Below, one piece after another: positions 46,186 through 53,831 of a stretch of DNA of 53,831 nt. The translations under genes and the position numbers were made by a program. Position 1 is the first letter of the stretch; every line of letters starts with the position of its first letter. The notes under the pieces were generated by a model that was not told the DNA's origin, searched no databases, and was given only the letters and a program-made list of their open reading frames with translations. The DNA comes from an uncultured Phocaeicola sp. Its GTDB lineage: Bacteria; Bacteroidota; Bacteroidia; Bacteroidales; Bacteroidaceae. The stretch is taken from NCBI GenBank assembly GCA_944320605.1, contig CALUIE010000009.1, forward strand, positions 1 to 53,831, read 5' to 3'.

Positions 46186-46190
46186 ATAAT

Positions 46191-46243
46191 AAAGAAAACC
46201 GCTCAGAATATACTTCAAGGCATATTTTGAACGGCTTTTCTTT
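46191..46243 (-). terminator. Hairpin terminator after the HTCS gene
   Basis: AAAGAAAA-CCG-C-TCA-G-AATAT (46191-46211) pairs with 46222-46243 with two mismatches and a one-base bulge, around a short loop. The pairing can be extended on both sides through TTAT-rich flanks. It separates the HTCS transcript from the sigma operon. Confidence 0.7.
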
Positions 46244-46267
46244 ATTATAACATATGTAACAATAGTT

Positions 46268-49200
46268 CTAATGCTCAGACGCATATTGCGTAGGCAAAAC
46301 CCCGAACTGCTCCTTAAAGCACTTTGTAAAGTAACTTGAAGAACTGAAACCTACCATGTCTGCCACTTCGGCCATGGACAATTTGTTGTCTGCCGAGAGT
46401 ATTTGTGCAGCACGTTTAAGTCGTATGGAGCGTATAAATTCTGTAGGTGTCTGACCGGTTATTGACTGGATTTTTCTGTACAGATTCATTCTGCTCATAC
46501 CCATGTCGCTGCTGAGGCTTTCAACACTGTATGACGTATTGTCCATATTCTTTTCTATCAGTTCAAGGGCTTTCTTCACCAACTGTTCGTCGAGCGAGGT
46601 TATGGTTATCGCACTCGGATCGACAGATATATTCTTCTTGAACTCCTTGCGTCTGTCTTCCTGCTGTTCTATCAGTTTCTTTATTCTGACAAGCAAAAGA
46701 TCAAAGTTGAAAGGTTTGGAGATATAAGAATCCGCACCAACCTCATAACCGCTGATTTTTACATTATCGGCAGTACGTGCAGACAGCAGTATGACAGGTA
46801 TATGCGATGTCTGTACATTAGTCTTAATCATGCGGCAAAGTTCTATTCCGTCCACCTTAGGCATCATTATATCGCTGACTATAAGGTCCGGGTTATGCTC
46901 CTGTGCAAGTATATATCCTTCCTCACCGTCGGCTGCCGTGAATACCGTATATTGTTCTTCCAACTGTTCGGCAAGGAAGGCACGCATATCGTTATTGTCT
47001 TCTACCACAAGGATTTTCTGTTTGGTACCTTCCTGTAACTGAATATGTTCCTCAGGTGCATCACCGGTGGTTTCATTATTCTCATGTGCACTCTCACCTG
47101 ACGGTTTTAAATCCATCGGGATAAGCAGACGGAATATGGTTCCTTCGTTCTGCTTGCTTTCAACTTCTATTTCTCCCTGGTGCATGCGTACATATTCTTT
47201 TACAAGATGAAGTCCTATACCGCTGCCTACAATACCCTCGGCATTGTTTGAAGCCTGATAGAAGCGTTCGAATATATGTTGTAAATCCTCCTCACTCATT
47301 CCAACACCTGTATCCTCTACAGATATTGATAACATATTTCTACCGCCTATAAGAATTTCATTTATTTTTAGTAAAACACTTCCATTCTCGTGAGTAAATT
47401 TAAAAGCATTTGAAAGTAAATTATTGAGAATCTTATGCATCTTGTCATGGTCAAAATAAATATGCTTTGCTGCTGGAAGATTCTCAATAGTAAATTTAAG
47501 ATGTTTCTCTTCTGCAAAAGGTAAGAAACATGTATATATGGAATCTATAAAATCGCGGATATTACCTGAAGAAAGATGAAGTTTCTCCATTCTCATCTCT
47601 GATTTTCTAAAATCCAGAAGTTGATTTACCAGATTATAGAGGTCTGTGGCATTCTTGTGTATGACGCTAAGCTGACGCATAGTCTTTTCATCATTATCTT
47701 TCTTCATCAATACCTCCAAAGGAGTCATAATCAATGTCAGCGGTGTACGAAGTTCGTGACTTATATTTGTAAAGAAACGGAACTTCATCTGATTAAGTTC
47801 TTCTTTCTGGCGGATGCTTTCCTCTTCCTGCATACGGGCTATACGGCGAATATTCTTCTTACGCAAATATTTTAAAACGCCCCAAACTGCCATGGCAAAG
47901 ACTATGAAGTATAATATGAACGCCGGCCATGTTTCCCAAATTGGAGGACGTACCGTAATATAAAAAAGAGACTCAGGACTCCAGACATAATCATTACCGG
48001 CAGACTGTAATCTGAAGACATACTTTCCGGGATGCAAGTTGTTATAAGTTACACTACCATTGCTGTTTCTGGAAACAATCTGCGTCCATTCTTTGTCTGT
48101 TCCGTCCAAACGATATCTGAAATGAGTCTGAGACGGATGGAGAAAATTCAGGCTGGAGAATTCTATAGTTACAAAGTTCTCATCATAATCAAGTGTAACT
48201 TTACGGTTTTTATTAACAATTTCATTGAAAAGAATCCTGTCATTAAAAATTTCTCCACTTGAAATAATCTTGTTGAATAATTTGAAAGAAGTAAAAAACG
48301 GTAATGCCTTGCATGAAGTAAGAACAATATTTTCAGGAACAAAACGACAGAAACCATCTATTCTTCCAAAAATAAGTTCTCCACTATGTAACTTCAATGA
48401 ACAGAACTCATATAAATCAGAATACTCTTTCCTATTGCTCCATTCAAGACATACTATTCTGAAATCAACAGAACTATCTTCCTTCTTATTTACTACTATT
48501 TTATATATAGAACTAATGGTTGAAATCCATATATCATGATTATTGTCCTCCTGAATGCTCTGAATAGTGGCATTTTCCAACCCGTGTTCTTCGCCAAGAT
48601 AATGCATATTTCCTGCACGGTCAAGAATAATCAAGCCATATTGGGTGCCAAGCCACAACATCTCGCGACTGTCTTCAAGCATACAATTATACTTGTTATT
48701 TTCCAATGTAACCCCGGAAGAATTTATATCCTTATATTGGGGAATTATAATTTCATCTTTCTTTATGTCATAGAAATAAAGTCCGTTATCTGTACCTACA
48801 ACCAATTTACCGGAACGGCTTACCAGCATAGTATTAGCCAAACGATACTTTTTAAGTTCAGGATAACGTTCCGAGAGTATATCAACATCGGAAAAATCCG
48901 CGGCAAGTTTACCTACCCCCCCATAAAAACTCGCCCATATATTATTATCAGAATCTACTGCCAGACATCTTATACCGTTTGTTTCATATCCTTTATGTTC
49001 AGGCAAAGTTATATGCTTAATGTTTGAAGTAGAATTTCCATCTATTCGGAAAATGCCGTTCTGATAAGTTCCAAGCCATATATTATCCATTTTATCCCTG
49101 ACAATAGACTTGCATAATATACCAGAAGTCTGCGGATATGGATAATTTACATTGTTAGACTTAAGATTATATATACAAAGACCATTATCAGTTCCAAGCA

Positions 49201-50320
49201 ATAATGACGAGTTATCCATTTCAGCCATACAATGAATGTCGGAATTTACCCAACCTCCTGACACAGACTTGCTATTATACACACGAAAATTTCCCATTGA
49301 CGGATGCAGATAGGCCAATCCTCTGTTGAACAACCCAATCCATATTATATTGGTTGTCTTATCTATGTAAACACTGTGTACATTGTCAGAAGTATTTGTA
49401 TCTGAATATGATAAAACGGAGCATGGCTGAATATCATGTGTAAATCTGTTTACTATAAACAATCCTTTACGGACACTTCCTACCCATGCATTTCCGGACT
49501 TGTCTGTGTCAATGGCTACAAGCTCCTGGTAGTCATCAAGCATACCTAAGTTTATATCTGTCCATTCTTTCACTGAACTGTTATAATATGCCAGGCCATG
49601 ACTGTACAACAGCCAGAAATCACCATTTTCAAGGAGTTTGATTCTTACGTTATCCTTGTTGCCTATTCTTCCTTCGAGAAACTTTTCCTGACGGATGAAC
49701 TTCTTGAGATTGCTGTCATAGCATCTCAGTATCCCGTTTTCGTGTACCATCCATGTAAAGCCGGAATATGTGTCAAGAACGAAAAGTCGGCCGTTGTTCT
49801 CCACAAAGGTGTCTTCACTATAGATGTTTGTAACAGACTCATTTCCAGGATACAGGCAATAAAGCGACTTGTCGGAAGTAACTATCCAGATTATACCTTC
49901 AGAATCGACAAAAAAATCGGATACCTTATCATCGACTCCCAATGACCGGAAAACTTCTGCAGGAGAAATGAATTTCTCGGTATTGAGGTCGAATACCTGC
50001 AAATGGTCGCGGTCCTTTATCCACAGCCTGTCGGACCTGTCGATATATTGTGTAGGTATCTGGCAGATGTATTCAAGAGAATATACTTCACCGCCGAGAA
50101 GAGAAAAATTCTTGAAATTATTACCGTCATACAAACTGAGCAATATCGTTGTGCGTACGCCGAGTCTTCCGTCAGGCAGACCGAAAACTGTTTTTACATA
50201 ATTGTCGGGCAGACCTTGAGATACGCCTATCGGGCGGAAGGTATACTCTGAAACACTTTGTGCCCCAATAAAATTGGAGCACAAAAACATGAACAATATA
50301 GCTATGTATGACTTTATCAT
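46268..50320 (-). CDS. Hybrid two-component system sensor/regulator (HTCS), PUL B
   Basis: This 1350-residue protein is complete. It has a signal peptide, a double seven-bladed propeller (about 25-680, repeated I-W[IL]G-T blades), a Y_Y_Y domain (about 690-785) and a membrane helix (WPAFILYFIVFAMAVWGVL). A HisKA domain with ISHELRTPL, HATPase_c (NLLSNAFKF, DTGVGM, GSGIGLHLVKEY), a receiver (ILVVEDNNDM, phospho-acceptor Asp in LIVSDIMMP, SKPF) and a C-terminal AraC HTH (MGMSRMNLYRKIQ, VADMVGFSSSSYFTKCFKEQF) follow. HTCSs bind oligosaccharides in the periplasm and activate the neighbouring PUL. It starts 13 bases after the heparinase-type lyase with no promoter of its own visible, so it is probably co-transcribed with that gene. 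Confidence 0.95.
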   Translation of the reverse strand: MIKSYIAILFMFLCSNFIGAQSVSEYTFRPIGVSQGLPDNYVKTVFGLPDGRLGVRTTILLSLYDGNNFKNFSLLGGEVYSLEYICQIPTQYIDRSDRLWIKDRDHLQVFDLNTEKFISPAEVFRSLGVDDKVSDFFVDSEGIIWIVTSDKSLYCLYPGNESVTNIYSEDTFVENNGRLFVLDTYSGFTWMVHENGILRCYDSNLKKFIRQEKFLEGRIGNKDNVRIKLLENGDFWLLYSHGLAYYNSSVKEWTDINLGMLDDYQELVAIDTDKSGNAWVGSVRKGLFIVNRFTHDIQPCSVLSYSDTNTSDNVHSVYIDKTTNIIWIGLFNRGLAYLHPSMGNFRVYNSKSVSGGWVNSDIHCMAEMDNSSLLLGTDNGLCIYNLKSNNVNYPYPQTSGILCKSIVRDKMDNIWLGTYQNGIFRIDGNSTSNIKHITLPEHKGYETNGIRCLAVDSDNNIWASFYGGVGKLAADFSDVDILSERYPELKKYRLANTMLVSRSGKLVVGTDNGLYFYDIKKDEIIIPQYKDINSSGVTLENNKYNCMLEDSREMLWLGTQYGLIILDRAGNMHYLGEEHGLENATIQSIQEDNNHDIWISTISSIYKIVVNKKEDSSVDFRIVCLEWSNRKEYSDLYEFCSLKLHSGELIFGRIDGFCRFVPENIVLTSCKALPFFTSFKLFNKIISSGEIFNDRILFNEIVNKNRKVTLDYDENFVTIEFSSLNFLHPSQTHFRYRLDGTDKEWTQIVSRNSNGSVTYNNLHPGKYVFRLQSAGNDYVWSPESLFYITVRPPIWETWPAFILYFIVFAMAVWGVLKYLRKKNIRRIARMQEEESIRQKEELNQMKFRFFTNISHELRTPLTLIMTPLEVLMKKDNDEKTMRQLSVIHKNATDLYNLVNQLLDFRKSEMRMEKLHLSSGNIRDFIDSIYTCFLPFAEEKHLKFTIENLPAAKHIYFDHDKMHKILNNLLSNAFKFTHENGSVLLKINEILIGGRNMLSISVEDTGVGMSEEDLQHIFERFYQASNNAEGIVGSGIGLHLVKEYVRMHQGEIEVESKQNEGTIFRLLIPMDLKPSGESAHENNETTGDAPEEHIQLQEGTKQKILVVEDNNDMRAFLAEQLEEQYTVFTAADGEEGYILAQEHNPDLIVSDIMMPKVDGIELCRMIKTNVQTSHIPVILLSARTADNVKISGYEVGADSYISKPFNFDLLLVRIKKLIEQQEDRRKEFKKNISVDPSAITITSLDEQLVKKALELIEKNMDNTSYSVESLSSDMGMSRMNLYRKIQSITGQTPTEFIRSIRLKRAAQILSADNKLSMAEVADMVGFSSSSYFTKCFKEQFGVLPTQYASEH

Positions 50321-50333
50321 AATATAATATTTT

Positions 50334-53069
50334 TTATTTCAGTATCACTTCACCTTCGCCGGCCTTGACTTCATGGCTTACACCACCTACAGTTATTACG
50401 GCATCGGACGATGAGGTACATTTCCACTTTCCGTTTTCGGTATATACAAGCACATCACCCGGTACAGATGCCCTGATTTCCATTGCTCCGCACTTGTAGT
50501 ATGTACCGTTACCCATAAATACCAACACCGGACTGCCCTCTTTTGTACGGCATATGCTGTATGTGGATTTTGTTTCGGCGTCCTCAGAACTGCAAAGATA
50601 AGAATTAGCGTCGGATGACAAAATCAAATCGCAGTTTCCGTTTTTGAGATTTACCTTAACGGCCACATTGCTGCCTGAACCGCCTTCCGACTTAACCGAT
50701 GGATATTCCACTGAACTTATAGCCGAAGGAGATGACTTGGTTACAGGTTCAAAAATGCTTACAAACGGACGTGTCCATGCCTCGCCTTTCTGACGTGCAA
50801 CGAATGTCAGTGTAGGCTGTTTCTTTATATCGTACGGCATATCCTTTATACGGCTGATACCTTCTGTCATAGGACTTAATGCTGAGAATACCTCTCTGTC
50901 TTTCTCGCCCTTCATCCACATATTCATGGTTATGTCGTTCTTGTCGGGCATGTTGATGGTATATTCAGCCTTGATATTTTTGTCTGTCTGTGCACTTTTC
51001 TTATCGTAGATATATGAATAGGCATACAGATGTGCTCCGGCAAAGGCAAGTTCCTGCGTAGGTTGCAGGTTAAGGTCTGTTCCGTCGGCAGCCTTGAGTG
51101 TCATAACCTGTCCCATGTTGTGATAGAAATAGTCGTGCATCTTGTCGCCACCTTCTACCTTTTTACTACGGAATATGTCAACATAATATCCTGTAGAGTC
51201 GGATGTGTTTATTATACCGTTCAGACGGGTCTGGTCTGAGTTTGATTCAGGCTCGCGGAAATACACCTCACTGTAGCTTACAGGCTGATAAGGTACTTTT
51301 GCTGCCGATGCAGGATACATGTTCCTAAGCTTGAAGGCATGGTTGCTCTTCATTACGGGGTATGAGGAGATACCGTCCACGCACACTGTGTTATGCGATG
51401 GGAACTGGCTGTAATATTCCAGATAGTCGAGTCCGGAATATCCCATAGTACCTATTCCTGCATCAGGTGCGAGCGGATAGCCTTTTCCGTAAAGTTCCAT
51501 GCTGATACCGTTGGCATGCATATGATTGCCGTCGCTTCCGTTAAGTGAAATCATAAGACTGTTTTCCCTGTTCATTCCGTTGCGCTGAACCAGCCAGCTT
51601 ACGTTAGGCGAATAGAATGAAGGTGTGACATAGTCGTCTATTGTACCTGCCTTAGTTTTCGGGTTGAGTTTCAGCGGTTTGTCAGAGAAGAATGAAGATA
51701 CGGCAACCGGCATTTTTGCCTGTCCGTCGGACAGCTTTTCGGCATTGGGGTCGAAAAGTTTCAGCATCCGTGTGAAATGTTCTTCTTCGTCTTTCTTGCC
51801 GTGCTGCTGAGCGTTGGCTACCATATATTTGAATATGTCTGTACGCAGATATGAAGGATGTGTATCGCCAAAGCCTACCTGCATCATGTTAGGAAAGAGG
51901 TACTGGGGCATGGCGGACACAGCCTTGCTAATCACGGGAATATCTTTCGTAAGGTCATGGCCTAAGTTGCGGTCGAACAGATTCACAAACTGTGCGTAGT
52001 CACCCACGACAACGCTGCTGTAGCCGGGACATTCTGCCCATATTCCGGTATTGCTGTCGTAACCGTATTCAGCAAGCTGTTTGAGCGACCACTGGCGGAT
52101 TGACGAACGGTTTATTATATAGTCAATATAATACTCACGGCCCTTACCGTCGGCATAAAGAGAGTTTTCCTCAAGAATCAATGCTATATCCATAACAAAA
52201 CGCGCCTGCATAAGGTTCCAGTTGTTATGAGGAACACCGTTTGCGATAATATTATCTGCCCATTTTTTGAAAGCGAACGCGTATATCTGTATTTTTTCGG
52301 GTTTTGTTTTGTAAAGATACGCATAAAGGAAATCATAAAGCGGAACCAATGACTTTATAATATCCTCGTGGATAACCTCGAAAGATGACATTCCTACAAG
52401 TGTCTGCTGGTGTCCGTTATTCAAGTCTATAGGGACATTACGATAATATATACCTGTCATATAAGTATCGAACACTGATGCTGCCATAGCGGCATATTCT
52501 TCTTTCCCTGTAAGCCACCACAGAAAAGCCGCATCACGGGCTATACCGACAATCTCACTGTTTATACTTTCTATCATCCTGCCGGTCTTGCTTATTGACG
52601 CCCATTCCATTGGTTCACCCTTTAATGATGTATTGGCAAGATAAATACCTTTTGAGTCCTCATGGTATGGCGTTATGTCTTCCAGTTTTGGTCGGCGGTA
52701 AATTGTGGCGTGACTGCGGGCTCCGGTGTACATCACTGTAGGCGCAGGAGCTTTTTCACCTCCGGCATGGTCATAATATTCTCCTCTTATATATACATCC
52801 GTAGAATGTGTTTTCCAATACATCTGAAGTCTGGAAGTTAGCCACTCAGGACCTTTTGAGGAATATTTATCCACTTTTGAAGTCAGGCCGTCAAACACGT
52901 CCTTTGCCCATTTCTCTTTCTTTATAAGATTCAAAGTCTCTTTCTTGCCTTTTTCTGTTGTCAGATATCGTGGATGACCGGTATTTACAGGTATGTCAGT
53001 TACAGTCTTTGCCGACAATATCAGACACATCACCAAATTCAATGCTAATGACAGAAGCAGTTTTTTCAT
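50334..53069 (-). CDS. Heparinase II/III-family polysaccharide lyase, PUL B
   Basis: This 911-residue secreted protein has a signal peptide (MKKLLLSLALNLVMCLILS) from ATG at 53069, chosen over an upstream start that lacks a signal. The N-terminal toroid includes NNWNLMQARFVMD and GIWAECPGYSSV. The central beta-sheet part has DGNHMHANGISMELYGKG and FPSHNTVCVDG, where the family's His residues lie. A C-terminal beta domain follows. It belongs to the heparinase II/III superfamily, whose PL families cleave varied uronate polysaccharides. I cannot fix the PL number. Intact, it may supply the activity that the interrupted lyase at 13231 has lost. Its promoter element matches the ECF-type set. It lies directly upstream of the HTCS. 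Confidence 0.85.
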   Translation of the reverse strand: MKKLLLSLALNLVMCLILSAKTVTDIPVNTGHPRYLTTEKGKKETLNLIKKEKWAKDVFDGLTSKVDKYSSKGPEWLTSRLQMYWKTHSTDVYIRGEYYDHAGGEKAPAPTVMYTGARSHATIYRRPKLEDITPYHEDSKGIYLANTSLKGEPMEWASISKTGRMIESINSEIVGIARDAAFLWWLTGKEEYAAMAASVFDTYMTGIYYRNVPIDLNNGHQQTLVGMSSFEVIHEDIIKSLVPLYDFLYAYLYKTKPEKIQIYAFAFKKWADNIIANGVPHNNWNLMQARFVMDIALILEENSLYADGKGREYYIDYIINRSSIRQWSLKQLAEYGYDSNTGIWAECPGYSSVVVGDYAQFVNLFDRNLGHDLTKDIPVISKAVSAMPQYLFPNMMQVGFGDTHPSYLRTDIFKYMVANAQQHGKKDEEEHFTRMLKLFDPNAEKLSDGQAKMPVAVSSFFSDKPLKLNPKTKAGTIDDYVTPSFYSPNVSWLVQRNGMNRENSLMISLNGSDGNHMHANGISMELYGKGYPLAPDAGIGTMGYSGLDYLEYYSQFPSHNTVCVDGISSYPVMKSNHAFKLRNMYPASAAKVPYQPVSYSEVYFREPESNSDQTRLNGIINTSDSTGYYVDIFRSKKVEGGDKMHDYFYHNMGQVMTLKAADGTDLNLQPTQELAFAGAHLYAYSYIYDKKSAQTDKNIKAEYTINMPDKNDITMNMWMKGEKDREVFSALSPMTEGISRIKDMPYDIKKQPTLTFVARQKGEAWTRPFVSIFEPVTKSSPSAISSVEYPSVKSEGGSGSNVAVKVNLKNGNCDLILSSDANSYLCSSEDAETKSTYSICRTKEGSPVLVFMGNGTYYKCGAMEIRASVPGDVLVYTENGKWKCTSSSDAVITVGGVSHEVKAGEGEVILK

Positions 53070-53114
53070 TGTATTACTTATAAATTTATTATTTTTATTC
53101 GCTACTGTAAATAT

Positions 53115-53142
53115 ATACGAATATACAATAAAAAATACCCAA
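53115..53142 (-). promoter_or_regulatory. Putative ECF-sigma promoter of the lyase-HTCS unit
   Basis: TTGGGTA (53142-53136 on the coding strand), 14 bases, TTCGTAT (53121-53115). Spacing is identical to the three sites of PUL A. An imperfect -7 box (TATATTTA) overlaps just downstream, so a primary-sigma promoter cannot be excluded. Confidence 0.6.
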
Positions 53143-53151
53143 TCTGGCATT

Positions 53152-53190
53152 AAAAAAAAACACCTTGTCATTCGATTTGAAATGACAAGG
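53152..53190 (-). terminator. Rho-independent terminator after the Spy-like gene
   Basis: A perfect 10-bp stem (CCTTGTCATT / AATGACAAGG, 53163-53172 and 53181-53190) with an 8-base loop is followed on the coding strand by a run of T (53152-53160). Confidence 0.85.
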
Positions 53191-53243
53191 CGTTTAAATC
53201 AAAACGTCAAAGCGTTTTTTTAAAACGTATCAACGAAAAAATA

Positions 53244-53777
53244 TTACTTCGACAGTAAAGGACATTTTCCGCATTCAGGACGATTCATAGCACCCGGTCT
53301 GTCACCATGTCTCATCATTTTGTGCTGCTGCATTCCCGGTTTCATTTTACCGCCCATACATGGTTGCTGGAACACTTTCTCCAATTGCTTTGCATTAAGA
53401 ATTTCCTTGAACTTCTTGAAATACCTTTGCTGTACGTCCAATGCTTTTTTCTTAGCATCAAATCTGTCCTGAATGGCTTTTTCTATTTCGGCATCTGTCA
53501 TCTCTGATTTTTTTGTATCCTTGTTTACAGCAGGACGGCAATCCTTCATCGCCTGAAGATATTCCTTATATAAAGGAGTGAATTTTGCGGCAGTGGCTTC
53601 GTCCATAACAAGTTTTTTCTCCATCATCTTAACATGTCGGTCCATCATCTGCTCTGGTGTAGGTTTCTGTTTTGCGCGTTTCTGTGCAGGTGCATCTTGA
53701 GCGTTCTGTGCCATTACACTAAAGCTGCTTATTGAAACAGCCATCATAACTACCAATGTCATTAATCTTGTTTTCAT
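53244..53777 (-). CDS. Spy/CpxP-like periplasmic protein with Met/His/Cys-rich tail
   Basis: This 177-residue protein has a Sec signal peptide (cleavage after V-M-A). It is then mostly helical and charged (Lys, Asp, Glu), with TPEQMMDRHVKMMEKKLVMD and YFKKFKEILNAKQLEKVFQ, which recall the LTxxQ-type helices of Spy/CpxP and the DUF4890-like Bacteroidales relatives. The C-terminal 40 residues are rich in Met, His, Cys and Gly (PCMGGKMKPGM, CGKCPLL). This could bind metal or thiols, but that is inference. In Bacteroidales such genes often follow stress ECF sigma/anti-sigma pairs. Its upstream neighbour lies outside the window. Confidence 0.75.
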   Translation of the reverse strand: MKTRLMTLVVMMAVSISSFSVMAQNAQDAPAQKRAKQKPTPEQMMDRHVKMMEKKLVMDEATAAKFTPLYKEYLQAMKDCRPAVNKDTKKSEMTDAEIEKAIQDRFDAKKKALDVQQRYFKKFKEILNAKQLEKVFQQPCMGGKMKPGMQQHKMMRHGDRPGAMNRPECGKCPLLSK

Positions 53778-53818
53778 AATCGTATAAAATTAGATGTTCA
53801 ACTTTCAATTGTCTGATA

Positions 53819-53826
53819 CAAAATTA
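53819..53826 (-). promoter_or_regulatory. -7 box of the Spy-like gene
   Basis: TAATTTTG on the coding strand, 41 bases before the start codon. The -33 region lies at or beyond the window edge. Confidence 0.45.
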
Positions 53827-53831
53827 ATGAT

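Overview
The window reads as chromosome of a gut-type member of the Bacteroidales (Bacteroides, Phocaeicola or Prevotella relatives). Supporting signs are two SusC/SusD pairs, fimbrillin-like lipoproteins, propeller-type glycan sensors, TAnnTTTG -7 promoter boxes, few Shine-Dalgarno sites, and AT-rich DNA with sharp local GC shifts. Almost all of it is two neighbouring polysaccharide utilization loci (PULs) on the minus strand. At the left edge are a small YxxP peptide gene, a PIF1-type helicase and an AT-rich AAA_14/DUF4143 ATPase (plus strand). At the right edge is a Spy/CpxP-like periplasmic protein.

PUL A (about 4.2-30.5 kb). A kinase-less propeller/AraC regulator (30499-27611) is followed by one operon: ECF sigma, SusC, SusD, BIG2-type surface glycan-binding protein (SGBP), PL38-like lyase and GH2, closed by a terminator at 15611-15647. 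Downstream lie separately promoted enzymes: a heparinase II/III-type lyase broken by an in-frame amber codon, a deletion remnant, GH97, and a GH43 - GH88 - small peptide - fimbrillin/SGBP-chimera operon. A plus-strand DUF4143 ATPase interrupts the series at 11.4-12.7 kb.

PUL B (about 31.1-53.1 kb). A heparinase II/III-type lyase and a full hybrid two-component system (HTCS) precede an operon of ECF sigma, SusC, SusD, two IPT/TIG-type SGBPs, a PL38-like lyase and a GH28-like beta-helix enzyme. Two more units follow: small peptide plus fimbrillin/SGBP chimera, and a second GH28-like enzyme. A pair of tiny membrane proteins lies between the PULs.

Two regulatory codes were read from the sequence. 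(1) Three PUL B transcription units (sigma operon, small-peptide/fimbrillin unit, second GH28-like gene) carry a GTAAC-type direct repeat with a 21-bp period, placed 31-32 bases upstream of a TAnnTTTG box. This is a strong candidate operator for the HTCS. (2) Four enzyme genes (heparinase-type lyase A, GH97, GH43, heparinase-type lyase B) carry a bipartite element, TTAGGTA-like, 14 bases, TTCGTAT. It looks like an ECF-sigma promoter and is probably read by the anti-sigma-less ECF factors that head the SusCD operons. Together they suggest a sensor -> ECF sigma -> CAZyme cascade, with a possible positive loop through the PUL B lyase-HTCS unit.

The substrate is probably a glucuronate-rich, non-sulfated polysaccharide: there are uronate lyases and a GH88 but no sulfatase. 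The exact glycan cannot be read from the sequence.
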